From Symploca sp. SIO2C1 (lineage in GTDB: Bacteria > Cyanobacteriota > Cyanobacteriia > Cyanobacteriales > Coleofasciculaceae), in the NCBI GenBank assembly GCA_010692635.1, contig JAAHGL010000037.1, positions 1-50,011 on the forward strand: 50,011 nucleotides of DNA. Direction: 5' to 3'. Both the position numbers and the translations under genes were made by a program. How positions within the stretch are numbered: position 1 is the stretch's first letter; every line of letters starts with the position of its first letter. The notes under the pieces were generated by a model. That model saw only the letters and a list, made by a program, of their open reading frames with translations. It was not told the DNA's origin and did not search any database. Shown one piece after another: positions 32,077 to 41,202 of the stretch.

Positions 32077-33357
32077 ATGGTTCAGTCTAGACCTATCATT
32101 GATCAAGTAAAGGACACTCAACAACCCTACAGTCATGTGTCTTTTTCGGATTTACCAGTAGACAAACTTCCATTCCGTGTAGAGTGGCGAGGAACCATCT
32201 ACAGCCCAGAAGATACATCAATTCCATTAGATCTGGCACATGCCCTCAATTATTTGAATGCAGCTCAGAAGCAACAGTACCAAAATGAACTTGCCCCAAG
32301 TAATTCGCAGTTTCAAGCGATTGCTGACAATACAGGACTAACAAGTGGGCACGGTGTACTTTGTCGTCTTAGTGATGAAACTACCTGGACATTCGAGCCA
32401 TATACATTTGAAGCGATCGCCAGTTCAGCAGGTTTGAAAAAGGCAGCTGGAGCTTTGTATCGAAACCCTGATGGGACTTGGGTATTTCAAGCAAAGAGTG
32501 CTCCCACCTTTGATGAAGTGGCGATCGCCACTTCGTTGACTCCAGAAGAAGGCTCACCATATCGACAGATTGATGGAAGTTGGATTTTTAAGAAATCCAA
32601 AAAAATCCTTAATGAAAGCCTAACAATTTATGTCAAGCCAACCATAGGCAATGATGATACAGCTGATGGAACTGAAACTTTACCCTTTAAGACTATTACT
32701 GGCTCATTGAATTGGTTAGATGAAAATATAGACAATGGCAGATTTAATGTTACTGTCTCGCTTGAACCTGGCACTTATGATGGAAAGCTCAATATTCCCC
32801 CAGATTGGAAGCTTTTGAGAATTGAGGGTGATCGTGCTGATCCATTTAGCTACAAAATAGTGTCTAGTCAAATAGATGACTACATCATAAGAGCAGATGA
32901 AAATTCAGAAATAAGATTGATAGGAGTCTCTATAGAGCCAGGATCTGCCAATAAACTAGGGCTTTTAGTTCAAAAAAGCTCTATTATTTCCTTTGAAGAT
33001 TCTGCAATAAAAGGTAATTTTAGCCAGGTAACAGTTAATTGTGTAGATCCAGGTAGTCAATTTGTAGTTGCTGGCAAAACTTTTGTTACTGGGAATCATG
33101 GTACTTTTTTTAACGCTGTATATGGCGGAAGAATAACACTTAATTCAAATTTTCAATTCCAAGGAAATGTTAACGTGACTAATTTTCTCAGTTCTAGTCG
33201 TCACTCTCATATTCTTGTCAATTCCATAGCCTCTTTTGCAGGAAATATTACAGGAAAAGCTCATTACACAACTAGATTGGGGATCATCGAGGGTATTACT
33301 CGTTTGCCAGCAAGCCTTACTGCTGGTTCAACCTCAGCTGACAGTTCTGTTACTTAA
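32077..33357 (+). CDS. Beta-helix tailspike-like protein
   Basis: The protein has 426 residues. Residues 85-185 hold three imperfect repeats of the type F-x-A-I-A-x-x-x-G-L ... Y-R-x-x-D-G-x-W-x-F. The rest has TIYVKPTIGNDDTADGTETL, PFKTITGSL and short Asn/Gly/Ile-rich strands of a parallel beta-helix. Such proteins bind or cut host surface polysaccharide. Its position between terminase and portal is unusual for a tail protein. Confidence 0.6.
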   Translation: MVQSRPIIDQVKDTQQPYSHVSFSDLPVDKLPFRVEWRGTIYSPEDTSIPLDLAHALNYLNAAQKQQYQNELAPSNSQFQAIADNTGLTSGHGVLCRLSDETTWTFEPYTFEAIASSAGLKKAAGALYRNPDGTWVFQAKSAPTFDEVAIATSLTPEEGSPYRQIDGSWIFKKSKKILNESLTIYVKPTIGNDDTADGTETLPFKTITGSLNWLDENIDNGRFNVTVSLEPGTYDGKLNIPPDWKLLRIEGDRADPFSYKIVSSQIDDYIIRADENSEIRLIGVSIEPGSANKLGLLVQKSSIISFEDSAIKGNFSQVTVNCVDPGSQFVVAGKTFVTGNHGTFFNAVYGGRITLNSNFQFQGNVNVTNFLSSSRHSHILVNSIASFAGNITGKAHYTTRLGIIEGITRLPASLTAGSTSADSSVT

Positions 33358-33387
33358 TTGTGGATCTATTTAATAGATCAAAAAACA

Positions 33388-34992
33388 ATGTCTTTTTCTT
33401 CCTCTAATACAAATGATTATTTTAGGAACTACCTTTATTACTTTGGTATTGGCGATCAATGGGATCAAAAATGGCGCGATCGCTCGTTACTAGGTGTCAA
33501 CTCTTATCGAAATTGGGAATACTATTTTGATGAGGGGCACTTCCGTAACTGGATAGGAACAAGACCAGATAATAGCACTGAAGAAGGAAAGCAGATAACT
33601 TCTGCAATTCAAAGGATGTTTCAATGTCTCAATATTGTTAGGGAGGTTATTGATCATCATGTTGAGTGTTTATTATCCAAAGATCCATCTTGGTTTGTTA
33701 TGAGGGGAGGTGAGGTTGTACAGGATAAGGAAACTGAGGAGACAACAAAGGTAGTCAAGAAGTTGATGAAGAAATTTAAGGCTTCAACTAATGAGTACTT
33801 TTCTGATCCTTTGTACGCAGCTTTAACAGCTTCATTAGTCGAAGGGGTGGGATATCTTCGGATGACAAGATTGCCAGAGTATATAGCTTTGGAGTCAAAA
33901 GACCCTTGGGGCGCGATCGCGTTTCATTCCCCATTGAGTCGTAGTATTGATGTGATGAAACGGGATGGTGTGGGTAAGCCATTGAAGATTAAGTATTTCT
34001 TTGATCAAGATGGCAAAACCATCGAAGAAGTACAGGAACTTGATATTAGGACTGGATTAACTCACTTTACATACAAGGAGACCGGAGCAAATAAGGTAGA
34101 CGAAGAATTCAGCCTTGATTTAAACGGACAGCTGACTATTTCTGAAATAAGGCGACGTTCTGTCATCACCATAGGCGTTAAAGCTGCACAGGATGCAATC
34201 AACCATGCTGCTACTTTGATTCCACATAACAATGAATCGAGTGGGTTTTACTCAACAATGCTTCTCAACGCTAGACCACCAGGACGTTTTGAAACAGATG
34301 ATCAAGGCAATAGAGCATTTGTGCCAGAAAGAGAATCGTTTGTTCTTGCTCCAGGAGTGATAAACTTCGTTAATGGCTTGGCAACAAAAGATCCTAACAC
34401 TGGGAATATTACCGGCTACACTCAACCAACCGTTCACACAGATCCACCGGTTCCAGTGGATAGCTTTGAGAGTTCAATTAAACTCTTCAGTGCAGCCATT
34501 TATCGGTTAGTGGGACAAGAATATCGACTAACCACTAACACGATTATGAGTCAGCGATCGCGGGAAGAACTTAGATCTGATTTTCAAAACACCTTGGAAA
34601 AAGATGCAACCAGAATAGTTGAACCAATGCTGGCTAACTTTTTTATGACATCTTTTTTGCTTGGTAAGCGGGGGACAAACCTAGATAAATACCAAGATCT
34701 GAGTTTATCAATAAAGATGAACATTAGAGTTGGTTTGCCTTCTGCTGAGGAAAGGAAAGAAGTCAGGGAAAGTTATTCAGCTGGTTTACTTTCTAAGGAA
34801 ACTGCGATCGCCAATCAAAGCTATACAGAGGACGCTGAAGGGGAAGTGGATAAGATAGCAATGGAGAAAAAGGAGGATAGAGATAATACTTCAAACAATG
34901 AAAATAATGGTAGTGGTGATAGTAATGGAAACGGGAATAACGGTTCCAATCAGCCAATTGAGGTAACTGAATCGTTGACAAATGTAGAGTAA
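33388..34992 (+). CDS. Portal protein
   Basis: From ATG 33388 the protein has 534 residues. It lies between terminase and scaffold as portals do. The long helix near the C-terminal third (TIMSQRSREELRSDFQNTLE, then KDATRIVEPMLANFFM) and ALTASLVEGVGYLRM are typical of SPP1-like portals. It forms the DNA-entry dodecamer of the head. No ribosome-binding site is obvious; an upstream TTG (33358) is less likely. Confidence 0.7.
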   Translation: MSFSSSNTNDYFRNYLYYFGIGDQWDQKWRDRSLLGVNSYRNWEYYFDEGHFRNWIGTRPDNSTEEGKQITSAIQRMFQCLNIVREVIDHHVECLLSKDPSWFVMRGGEVVQDKETEETTKVVKKLMKKFKASTNEYFSDPLYAALTASLVEGVGYLRMTRLPEYIALESKDPWGAIAFHSPLSRSIDVMKRDGVGKPLKIKYFFDQDGKTIEEVQELDIRTGLTHFTYKETGANKVDEEFSLDLNGQLTISEIRRRSVITIGVKAAQDAINHAATLIPHNNESSGFYSTMLLNARPPGRFETDDQGNRAFVPERESFVLAPGVINFVNGLATKDPNTGNITGYTQPTVHTDPPVPVDSFESSIKLFSAAIYRLVGQEYRLTTNTIMSQRSREELRSDFQNTLEKDATRIVEPMLANFFMTSFLLGKRGTNLDKYQDLSLSIKMNIRVGLPSAEERKEVRESYSAGLLSKETAIANQSYTEDAEGEVDKIAMEKKEDRDNTSNNENNGSGDSNGNGNNGSNQPIEVTESLTNVE

Positions 34993-34997
34993 TTCAT

Positions 34998-35013
34998 GCC
35001 CCATAATGGGAAC
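34998..35013. repeat. Stop-associated palindrome (copy 14)
   Basis: GCCCCATAATGGGAAC lies 5 bases after the portal stop; the ribosome-binding site AGGAGGG of the scaffold gene follows immediately. Confidence 0.8.
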
Positions 35014-35030
35014 AAAAAAGGAGGGAAGAA

Positions 35031-35708
35031 ATGGATTATGCAGAAGCGATCGCGGCATTAAAGGCAATGGAAAACCCAAACACAGAAGCGATCACTGCTA
35101 TTGAATCTAGGGTTGGTTCTTTGGGTAGGGAAGCGCGATCGTGGCAGAAAAAATTTACAACCGCAGAGGGTGATTTAAATCGACTCAATGAGCTAGTAGG
35201 CAAAGATGGTGAGGATGCACAAAAAACACTAACTAAGCTACAAGCTAAAATAACCACTTTGACCAAAGAGAAAGAGACTCTTACCCAAGAAAAGGAGGCT
35301 GCTGTTAAGAGTCTAGAGGACTACAAAGCCCAAACAACCTGGTCTGAGGCAGCAATCAAAGCTGGAGTTGATCGTAATGCTTTTCTTGGTTTAATTGAAG
35401 GGGGTATAATTCCCCGTGATAAGCTGGAATTTGACGAGACGGCAAAAACAATAAAGGTAGATGGGAAACCACTAGCTGAGTATGCAGCTAGTAAAGGGGA
35501 GTGGGTAACCAAAGCATTGGCAATAACTGAACAGAAAGAGGGTAGCGGCAATCAAAGTACTCCCACTTCTGGCAATCCACCCGTTACTCCTCCTGCCCCA
35601 ACGGGTGGAACGCAAGGCTCATCTGGTGAGCAGTCAATTGCGGCGATCGCCAGACAAACCTTTAAAGGGATGGGGTATTCCATGCCAGGGTTATCAACAG
35701 ACACCTAA
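35031..35708 (+). CDS. Scaffolding-like protein
   Basis: The 225-residue protein has a central coiled coil (LTKLQAKITTLTKEKETL and so on, about 65-100) and a disordered Pro/Thr/Gly segment. The end is IAAIARQTFKGMGYSMPG. Its place between portal and capsid genes fits a scaffold. AGGAGGG precedes the ATG. Confidence 0.65.
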   Translation: MDYAEAIAALKAMENPNTEAITAIESRVGSLGREARSWQKKFTTAEGDLNRLNELVGKDGEDAQKTLTKLQAKITTLTKEKETLTQEKEAAVKSLEDYKAQTTWSEAAIKAGVDRNAFLGLIEGGIIPRDKLEFDETAKTIKVDGKPLAEYAASKGEWVTKALAITEQKEGSGNQSTPTSGNPPVTPPAPTGGTQGSSGEQSIAAIARQTFKGMGYSMPGLSTDT

Positions 35709-35835
35709 TTCACGCTCCAATGTTGACATCAAGCAGTCCCTTAATAGTGTGAACAGGGTAGGGGTTGACCTTGGTGTTAATCATTTTTTTGTTCAATTCT
35801 TCCCTACACCCCACACCCAGTCTACTTTTCAAGTC

Positions 35836-38161
35836 GCTTGTCACCCCGTGAGGTGATTAGGATAACGATGTTTGTAGAGCCTTGTAATAACCATTAATCT
35901 TGAGCATTACATCAGAAGCATTAGGGGGAACAAACTTTTCCAAGTCAATCTCCAGAGCTTCTCCTTGATGCAAAAGAAAATAATCTTCATCTACTTTTTG
36001 TAACTCAGGCGTTGGATAAACTACTGCCTGTACTTCTTCTGTGTTTGGCTCAGTGTAAATAATTGAAAGAGCATCAATATAAGTAATTTCTGGTTCTCTT
36101 TCTTCTATCTTAATTTTCGATACACTCTTCCGTAGGTGATGTAGCTCTTCCTGTTGTAAGGGTTTATTTTTTCTGGCAGATAAAATTGTGCCTAGTTCTA
36201 ACCAACTTTCCTGTTGATCATCATAAACTACTAAATAGGGACAGCTTCCAGCTCCTCCTAGCAGAGTAGATATATAAACAGTTGGCTCATCACTGGGAGG
36301 ATCTATATTGATAGTTTGACCGTTTATTTTTAATGACTTAACATTTAAAATAGTACCTACAGCCAATCTTCTAGGAATAGAATTAAACAAATCGGTTAAA
36401 GAACTAGCTCCATTTATAAAATCTTCAGAAATATTTACTAGACTCATATTTATTTTGTTAAACTGATTAAAATTAGTGACTTTATTTTCTTTCTCGAATT
36501 CCACTTTTGATAAAGGTTTTCTAACGTAAATTTCTTCAGCTTTGAGGAGCTTACTTTTTTTCATATCATCGTAAAGCTGATATACTTCCTTGACAGGTTG
36601 AGTATTAAATCCAAATTCTATTGGTATCAACAAGTGATTTGCTGGTTGTAGCAGGATATTGATTTTTTTTGTCAAACCAAAACTTGACTTAAATAGTACA
36701 CTTCTTTGATCTGCAACAGTAAGTTGGTAAGGATCTTTGTTAATTGACTCGTAATTTATAGACTCTATCCTAATAGCTTCTTGATTATTGTTTATGACAT
36801 CAATAAATTTCACATAAGGTGATGGAGTAATTCTTTTAAGTGCCCAAGAAAACGGGCAGTATGGGCGTTGATTTTGCAAGTCAAAAATAAAATCATAATC
36901 AAAACCTAGAAAGCCACGAATATCTTGATTGTTTTTAATAATTTTTTTAATCCAAGTATCCCTCACATTATCTATACAATTAAAATCGCCCTTCCCATAT
37001 TTAGCTAGATCTGACAATTTTGGGTATTGTATAATGCTGCCATATTCGTCAGCATTATCATATTGTATGAATGCTGTATATTTAATATTGTCATCAGCTG
37101 TTTGAAATGAACCCAATAAAGGTGCATAACTGAAGTAACAGAATTGATCTTCTCCTAATCTATCCGATAGTTGGTTTGTTGATGAATCCTCAAGAACTCT
37201 TGTTTCGTTAGGGATGAAAAAAGAAGAAGAGTCTATCTGCTCAGGATCACTAGCTTCAAAACCATACCTACCATCAATTGCCTCTTGTATTGTTCTTTGA
37301 TTGCCACTCTCTACTTTAAATCGTTCAATGCTTTCAAAAACATCATTCCGAGCTATCAGAGGAATTTTGTCTATATGAATGTGTTCTAAAACTCGTTTAA
37401 TAATTGGGATATTTAAGTCTGGTCTTAGTGATGATAAGATTAAAGGGAAAAAATCATTTTGCGAAGTGTAGTACTGATAGTTAATTGTTTTGCTTGATGA
37501 ATTTAAGCTTTTGAGTTTAAACTTTTTGTTGGTATCTGTATCTACTTCCAAATTAATTCTGTCAACAAAAGTCTCATATCCTTCTTTTGTTATATTAATT
37601 TCAACACTTTCTCTAAGAGGTATTTTAATTTCTGCATACCCACTTACTGTAGTGTATTTAGTTGTCGGTGATCCTCTGCTGATAAATTGTATTTTGGCAT
37701 CTTGTATAGGTTGATTATCTTCTGTTTGAACTAATAACTCAACTTTAACTAAACTATCACTTGATGTAATTAAAGGAGTTAAATAATCTACACTCAGCAA
37801 TCCAGCAAACATCAATCCAGCAAGAAAAAATCCTAGAAGCACTTTTCCTCTTGAAGATAGGTTATTAAAAAAGTTCAGCATAGAGCTTTAGCAGCGTTAG
37901 CAGGTAGTGGGCTAGGTGTCATTGGCAACAATCACAACAAATCCAGTAACTGTTGCATAAAGTCCGATTAAAATCTTCTACATGGTAGCTAAAATAACAA
38001 CTCAACGTCCAGCGATCGCTCATCAAAGGGGGCATCCTAATTATGCCAAAAACTGTATCTGGGGGAGCTGGGTAAGCCAAGGGAAAATGGTTAGACGTGA
38101 AATGAGAATCAACTACTCACCTGCAGTTTTTAAGACAGTCGCCTCTCAAGGGGTGACAAGC
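35836..38161. mobile_element. Putative insertion: HIP1-poor segment with inverted ends
   Basis: GCTTGTCACCCCGTGAGG (35836-35853) is matched in inverse by 38142-38161 (GCTTGTCACCCCTTGAGAGG), about 2.3 kb away. Inside is one opposite-strand gene of different composition. HIP1 sites are absent from about 35.65 to 38.0 kb. The scaffold-capsid order is interrupted. No transposase is present, so a moron or a passive element is more likely than an autonomous IS. Confidence 0.45.
35857..37881 (-). CDS. Membrane-anchored opposite-strand cargo protein (moron)
   Basis: The protein has 674 residues. An N-terminal membrane helix (GKVLLGFFLAGLMFAGLL) precedes a PEGA/carboxypeptidase-regulatory-like domain (VKVELLVQTEDNQPIQDAKI, ITKEGYETF). 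A large unknown region with cysteines follows (FCYFSYAPLLGSF, CPFSWALKRI). It has few HIP1-type bases and an A/T-rich codon use unlike the structural genes around it. It could act against other phages or change the host surface; neither is shown. Confidence 0.6.
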   Translation of the reverse strand: MLNFFNNLSSRGKVLLGFFLAGLMFAGLLSVDYLTPLITSSDSLVKVELLVQTEDNQPIQDAKIQFISRGSPTTKYTTVSGYAEIKIPLRESVEINITKEGYETFVDRINLEVDTDTNKKFKLKSLNSSSKTINYQYYTSQNDFFPLILSSLRPDLNIPIIKRVLEHIHIDKIPLIARNDVFESIERFKVESGNQRTIQEAIDGRYGFEASDPEQIDSSSFFIPNETRVLEDSSTNQLSDRLGEDQFCYFSYAPLLGSFQTADDNIKYTAFIQYDNADEYGSIIQYPKLSDLAKYGKGDFNCIDNVRDTWIKKIIKNNQDIRGFLGFDYDFIFDLQNQRPYCPFSWALKRITPSPYVKFIDVINNNQEAIRIESINYESINKDPYQLTVADQRSVLFKSSFGLTKKINILLQPANHLLIPIEFGFNTQPVKEVYQLYDDMKKSKLLKAEEIYVRKPLSKVEFEKENKVTNFNQFNKINMSLVNISEDFINGASSLTDLFNSIPRRLAVGTILNVKSLKINGQTINIDPPSDEPTVYISTLLGGAGSCPYLVVYDDQQESWLELGTILSARKNKPLQQEELHHLRKSVSKIKIEEREPEITYIDALSIIYTEPNTEEVQAVVYPTPELQKVDEDYFLLHQGEALEIDLEKFVPPNASDVMLKINGYYKALQTSLS

Positions 38162-38176
38162 AAGCCGAAGGCTTGA
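37982..38176 (+). CDS. Possible small basic protein
   Basis: A 64-codon frame starts MVAKITTQRPAIAHQRGHPN and contains a HIP1 site at 38011. It lacks a clear ribosome-binding site and runs into the right inverted repeat. It may be the displaced 5' part of an original head gene, or chance. Confidence 0.3.
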   Translation: MVAKITTQRPAIAHQRGHPNYAKNCIWGSWVSQGKMVRREMRINYSPAVFKTVASQGVTSKPKA

Positions 38177-38292
38177 TAAATCAAGCTTGCTGTTTTACAG
38201 GGTCAAAAAATTAAACAAGTAGGACAACAAAAATATATAATCTGCCACAACAGTACAGGCTAGAATTACTCTCTAGTCATTATTGTTAAGCT

Positions 38293-38323
38293 TCGTGGAT
38301 CGCGGTTTCAACGCAATCCACGA
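38293..38323. repeat. Hairpin before the decoration gene
   Basis: TCGTGGAT and ATCCACGA form an 8-bp stem around a loop rich in GCG. The stretch 38177-38386 otherwise holds only AT-rich DNA. Confidence 0.5.
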
Positions 38324-38386
38324 CATCAGCTTAGAATCTCTGCGTTTTCACCAGGGAGAGTTCAAAATCAAAATTAGGACACAACA

Positions 38387-38800
38387 ATGGTCAAGCCAAA
38401 AGTGATGATCGGTGATGTGGGCCGTACCTCCCCGGTATGGCTGGGGACGCGATTTTTTGAGACGCATATAGCGATACCAGGAGGTATAGGAGTTGATACA
38501 ACCGGCATGACTCCTGATGACAAGGGGAAAATTATGCTCCCATCAGGGACGGTGTTAGGGCAAACCTTTGCAGAGTACCAAAATGGCGACTTGCTAGGAT
38601 TGGCAGCTGATGGCGATCAATTCATAACCATTTTGATACATGACCTCAAAAATGCATTGGAAGATCCCTACGGTGCTGGGCTACGTCCTGCCTCAGGGAA
38701 CTCGGTATACTATAACTTTTTGCCAGACTGGGATACCCTAGCGGCGGCAGTTCAGGATTTGGTGTTTCAAAATTTCAATTGTGTTAGGGGACGCCTTTAA
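38387..38800 (+). CDS. Head decoration-like protein
   Basis: The protein has 137 residues. IMLPSGTVLGQTFAEYQNGD is the beta-rich core of lambda gpD-like decoration proteins, with FITILIHDLKNAL after it. It stabilises the capsid. It lies directly before the major capsid gene; a 168-base gap with GGCAGAAG repeats (38813-38853) separates them. Confidence 0.7.
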   Translation: MVKPKVMIGDVGRTSPVWLGTRFFETHIAIPGGIGVDTTGMTPDDKGKIMLPSGTVLGQTFAEYQNGDLLGLAADGDQFITILIHDLKNALEDPYGAGLRPASGNSVYYNFLPDWDTLAAAVQDLVFQNFNCVRGRL

Positions 38801-38812
38801 GTAACAAGCGTT

Positions 38813-38853
38813 AGGAGGCAGAAGGCAGGAGGCAGGAGGCAGAAGGCAGAAGG
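38813..38853. repeat. GGAGGCA/GAAGGCA tandem repeat
   Basis: Seven-base units AGGCAGA/AGGCAGG repeat about five times in the gap before the major capsid gene, as in host intergenic tandem repeats. Confidence 0.75.
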
Positions 38854-38968
38854 AACAAGAGTTTTACCTACCTAAAAAGAAGTCAGAAATTAGTTATATC
38901 AAGGGATTCAGCCCCAAATATATGATTTTTAGTTTCTGAAGAAACATTCATTATTTGAATAAAAACTA

Positions 38969-40117
38969 ATGAGTACAGATGTAATTTCGGTACTGCAACC
39001 GATCTTTGATGAAATTGCAGCTCAAGGAATTATTGCAGCGATCGCGCGTGATCCTGTCTTGCAGTTTGGCACTCCCCAAATGCGATTACTGATGGCAAAT
39101 TATCTGCCTAGACGTTTATCTGATGTGAATACGATTACTGAGGATCTAACTTTGGTAACTGCTCACATAGCAGATGACGGCGATCCAATGTCACCACCAC
39201 AAATTAAGGCAATTACCAAAGGTATGCCCATTACGGTGGTGTTGGGGCATATTGATACTGCTGCTCAAATGTCAGCACGAGAACACAGGGAAATTTCTTA
39301 TCTTGTTCAGCGTAATGAACGTGCTCAAGCAATTTCTAGGGTAATTCGTTGGTTAACTACAGTAACAAGACAAGCGATCTCGTTGAAAGAGGAAAAACAG
39401 CGTTGTGACGCGATCGCTAATGGGACTGTTACGATTACTCCAATGAATGGCACTTCTTATGACATTACCTTTCCCATCCCAGCGGACAATGTTGTTACAG
39501 TACCCTCTGGTACAGTTGCAGCACCAGCTGGTTTCTACGGCGCTAACTACAATCCAATCCTTGATTTCTTAGTCCCAATGAGGAATAGACTAAGAGATCT
39601 TGGGATGGAGCCAATGGTTATCATTACCTCCAATAAGATAGCCACGGCTATGGAGCAAAATGAACAGCTCCGAAAAATGGCAGGTAATATCATCATTACT
39701 GATACTGGACTAGCCTCTGGGCAACGCGATATCTCAGCTGCTTATCTCGATTCAATGTTGAGGCAAAACGGATTACCTCCGTTGATGCGTTACGACTCCA
39801 GGTATCCCCTCCAAAATGGATCTAAAATTCGGTTCTGGCCAGAGGATAAACTTGTAATGTTGGGGGCAACGGGACGCTCTGAAATCATTGAATGGACAGA
39901 GGAGCGTGAATTAAAATCCATATTGTTGCCTAACACTTTGGGATATTATGGAGTGGGCACATCCCTTGGACAATCATCTCCAGGAATGGTGATCGCCACC
40001 AAGGCATCGGATCTAAAACCAGTTGGCTGGTATGCTGAAGCCTATCAAGAAAGTTTCCCCGTACCATTAGAATATGAAGCAATCGTTCAGGCAACTATTC
40101 CTGAACCAACCCCGTAG
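38969..40117 (+). CDS. Major capsid protein (E family)
   Basis: The protein has 382 residues: FGTPQMRLLMANYLPRRLSD, then TITEDLTLVTAHIADDGDPM, KGMPITVVLGHID, the middle helix EKQRCDAIANGTVTI and MIRYD-SRYPLQNGSKIRFWP late. These match the phage major capsid protein E family. It forms the icosahedral shell. It follows decoration and precedes the connectors, in the expected order. Confidence 0.85.
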   Translation: MSTDVISVLQPIFDEIAAQGIIAAIARDPVLQFGTPQMRLLMANYLPRRLSDVNTITEDLTLVTAHIADDGDPMSPPQIKAITKGMPITVVLGHIDTAAQMSAREHREISYLVQRNERAQAISRVIRWLTTVTRQAISLKEEKQRCDAIANGTVTITPMNGTSYDITFPIPADNVVTVPSGTVAAPAGFYGANYNPILDFLVPMRNRLRDLGMEPMVIITSNKIATAMEQNEQLRKMAGNIIITDTGLASGQRDISAAYLDSMLRQNGLPPLMRYDSRYPLQNGSKIRFWPEDKLVMLGATGRSEIIEWTEERELKSILLPNTLGYYGVGTSLGQSSPGMVIATKASDLKPVGWYAEAYQESFPVPLEYEAIVQATIPEPTP

Positions 40118-40119
40118 CC

Positions 40120-40407
40120 ATGATTAACAATACTGGACAAACCATAATATGGAGAAAGGGGCAACGATTCCCCCCAGGTTCCGATATACCTGATGAGATG
40201 GCGATTGAGATGGGCTTGATGTCCCCCTCAAAGGTAGAGGAAACACCTACCGAGGAATCCTCCCCATCTGCTGCAACAGTAGAGACTACCTCACCACCAA
40301 CAGAAACCACACAACCAGAAACAACAGAGGAACCACCACCGGTTAAGCCTCCTGCTGCAACCAAACCCCCTGCCAAGTCATCTAAAACAACTAAGAAGAA
40401 ACAGTAA
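40120..40407 (+). CDS. Small Pro/Thr-rich head-region protein
   Basis: The protein has 95 residues. The first 40 (IIWRKGQRFPPGSDIPDEMA) look like a small head protein. The rest is a disordered Thr/Pro/Glu tail ending KKKQ. It starts 2 bases after the capsid stop and overlaps the next ATG by one base. Confidence 0.55.
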   Translation: MINNTGQTIIWRKGQRFPPGSDIPDEMAIEMGLMSPSKVEETPTEESSPSAATVETTSPPTETTQPETTEEPPPVKPPAATKPPAKSSKTTKKKQ

Positions 40408-40778
40408 TGGCTATCGCGACTATAGATGAAGCTAAAACTGCATTCCTAGCAATTCCAGCGATCGCCAGCCTTTACGATTCAGCTCATGAGGCTTTCATCA
40501 CCAAATTGTTAGAAGATTGTTCTATCACAGTTGATGGGGTCAAAAAGTATCGGATATATGCAGTCGCGGCTGCCTATATCCGAACCCACCCAGACTTCAT
40601 GATCAAAAAGCATGATCGTACTGAGTTGGCAGATCCAATTGCCCTAGCTGACTACTTCTTGGAGCTACAAACCAAGGAGGATGCAGTAGAAGGGGTGACC
40701 CCACCAGCCGTTACTAGCGATCGCGAGTTTCCCACTTTCTCCATGTTAAGACCGGTTCACAACTGGACAAAAAAATGA
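40407..40778 (+). CDS. Head-tail connector (gp6-like)
   Basis: The protein has 123 residues, helical: AFLAIPAIASLYDSAHEAFI, YRIYAVAAAYIRTHPD. Length, helical content and position after the capsid fit the adaptor/connector family. Confidence 0.5.
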   Translation: MAIATIDEAKTAFLAIPAIASLYDSAHEAFITKLLEDCSITVDGVKKYRIYAVAAAYIRTHPDFMIKKHDRTELADPIALADYFLELQTKEDAVEGVTPPAVTSDREFPTFSMLRPVHNWTKK

Positions 40779-40794
40779 GTCCCACAATGGGAAC
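40779..40794. repeat. Stop-associated palindrome (copy 15)
   Basis: GTCCCACAATGGGAAC begins right after the connector stop and ends 3 bases before the next ATG, so it occupies the position of that gene's ribosome-binding site. Confidence 0.85.
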
Positions 40795-40797
40795 GCC

Positions 40798-41202
40798 ATG
40801 ACAATTTATCAGAACAAGCTATTCAATCTATCAGAGCTAACCTTCAAAATAAAGGACAGCTCTAGCTTGGATTCACTAGGTAACCCCATTAGTGCTAACG
40901 ATTCTACTATTGTCATCAAGGCTCAACTTGATGGAATTGGCTTTGCCAAAACCTTGTACATTGCTTCCCCTGACACAGGCAAGACCGATGAGACTGATAT
41001 AACCTATGTTGGTCATTGCGTTGAGCCGCGATCGCTTCCCCCAGAAATCAAAGCGGGTGCTGTGGGAACTGGAGTAGTTAATGGGGAAGAAGGAGAGATT
41101 AGATTGCTACCGGTAGATCAACCATCTATCGGGTTAGCCAGGAGAGTGTTTGGCGATCGCATCAAGATTAAGTTTATCAGGAGAGTTAGTACAGTGTCAT
41201 GA
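40798..41202 (+). CDS. Head-tail joining/closure protein
   Basis: The protein has 134 residues, beta-rich (LTFKIKDSSSLDSLGNPIS, GVVNGEEGEIRLLPVD, KIKFIRRVSTV). Position after the connector suggests a stopper or closure protein. The stop overlaps the next start by 4 bases. Confidence 0.5.
   Translation: MTIYQNKLFNLSELTFKIKDSSSLDSLGNPISANDSTIVIKAQLDGIGFAKTLYIASPDTGKTDETDITYVGHCVEPRSLPPEIKAGAVGTGVVNGEEGEIRLLPVDQPSIGLARRVFGDRIKIKFIRRVSTVS

Noticed and set aside
37490-37714. Plus-strand frames inside the 35857-37881 gene
   Set aside because: Antisense shadows of a long coherent minus-strand protein.
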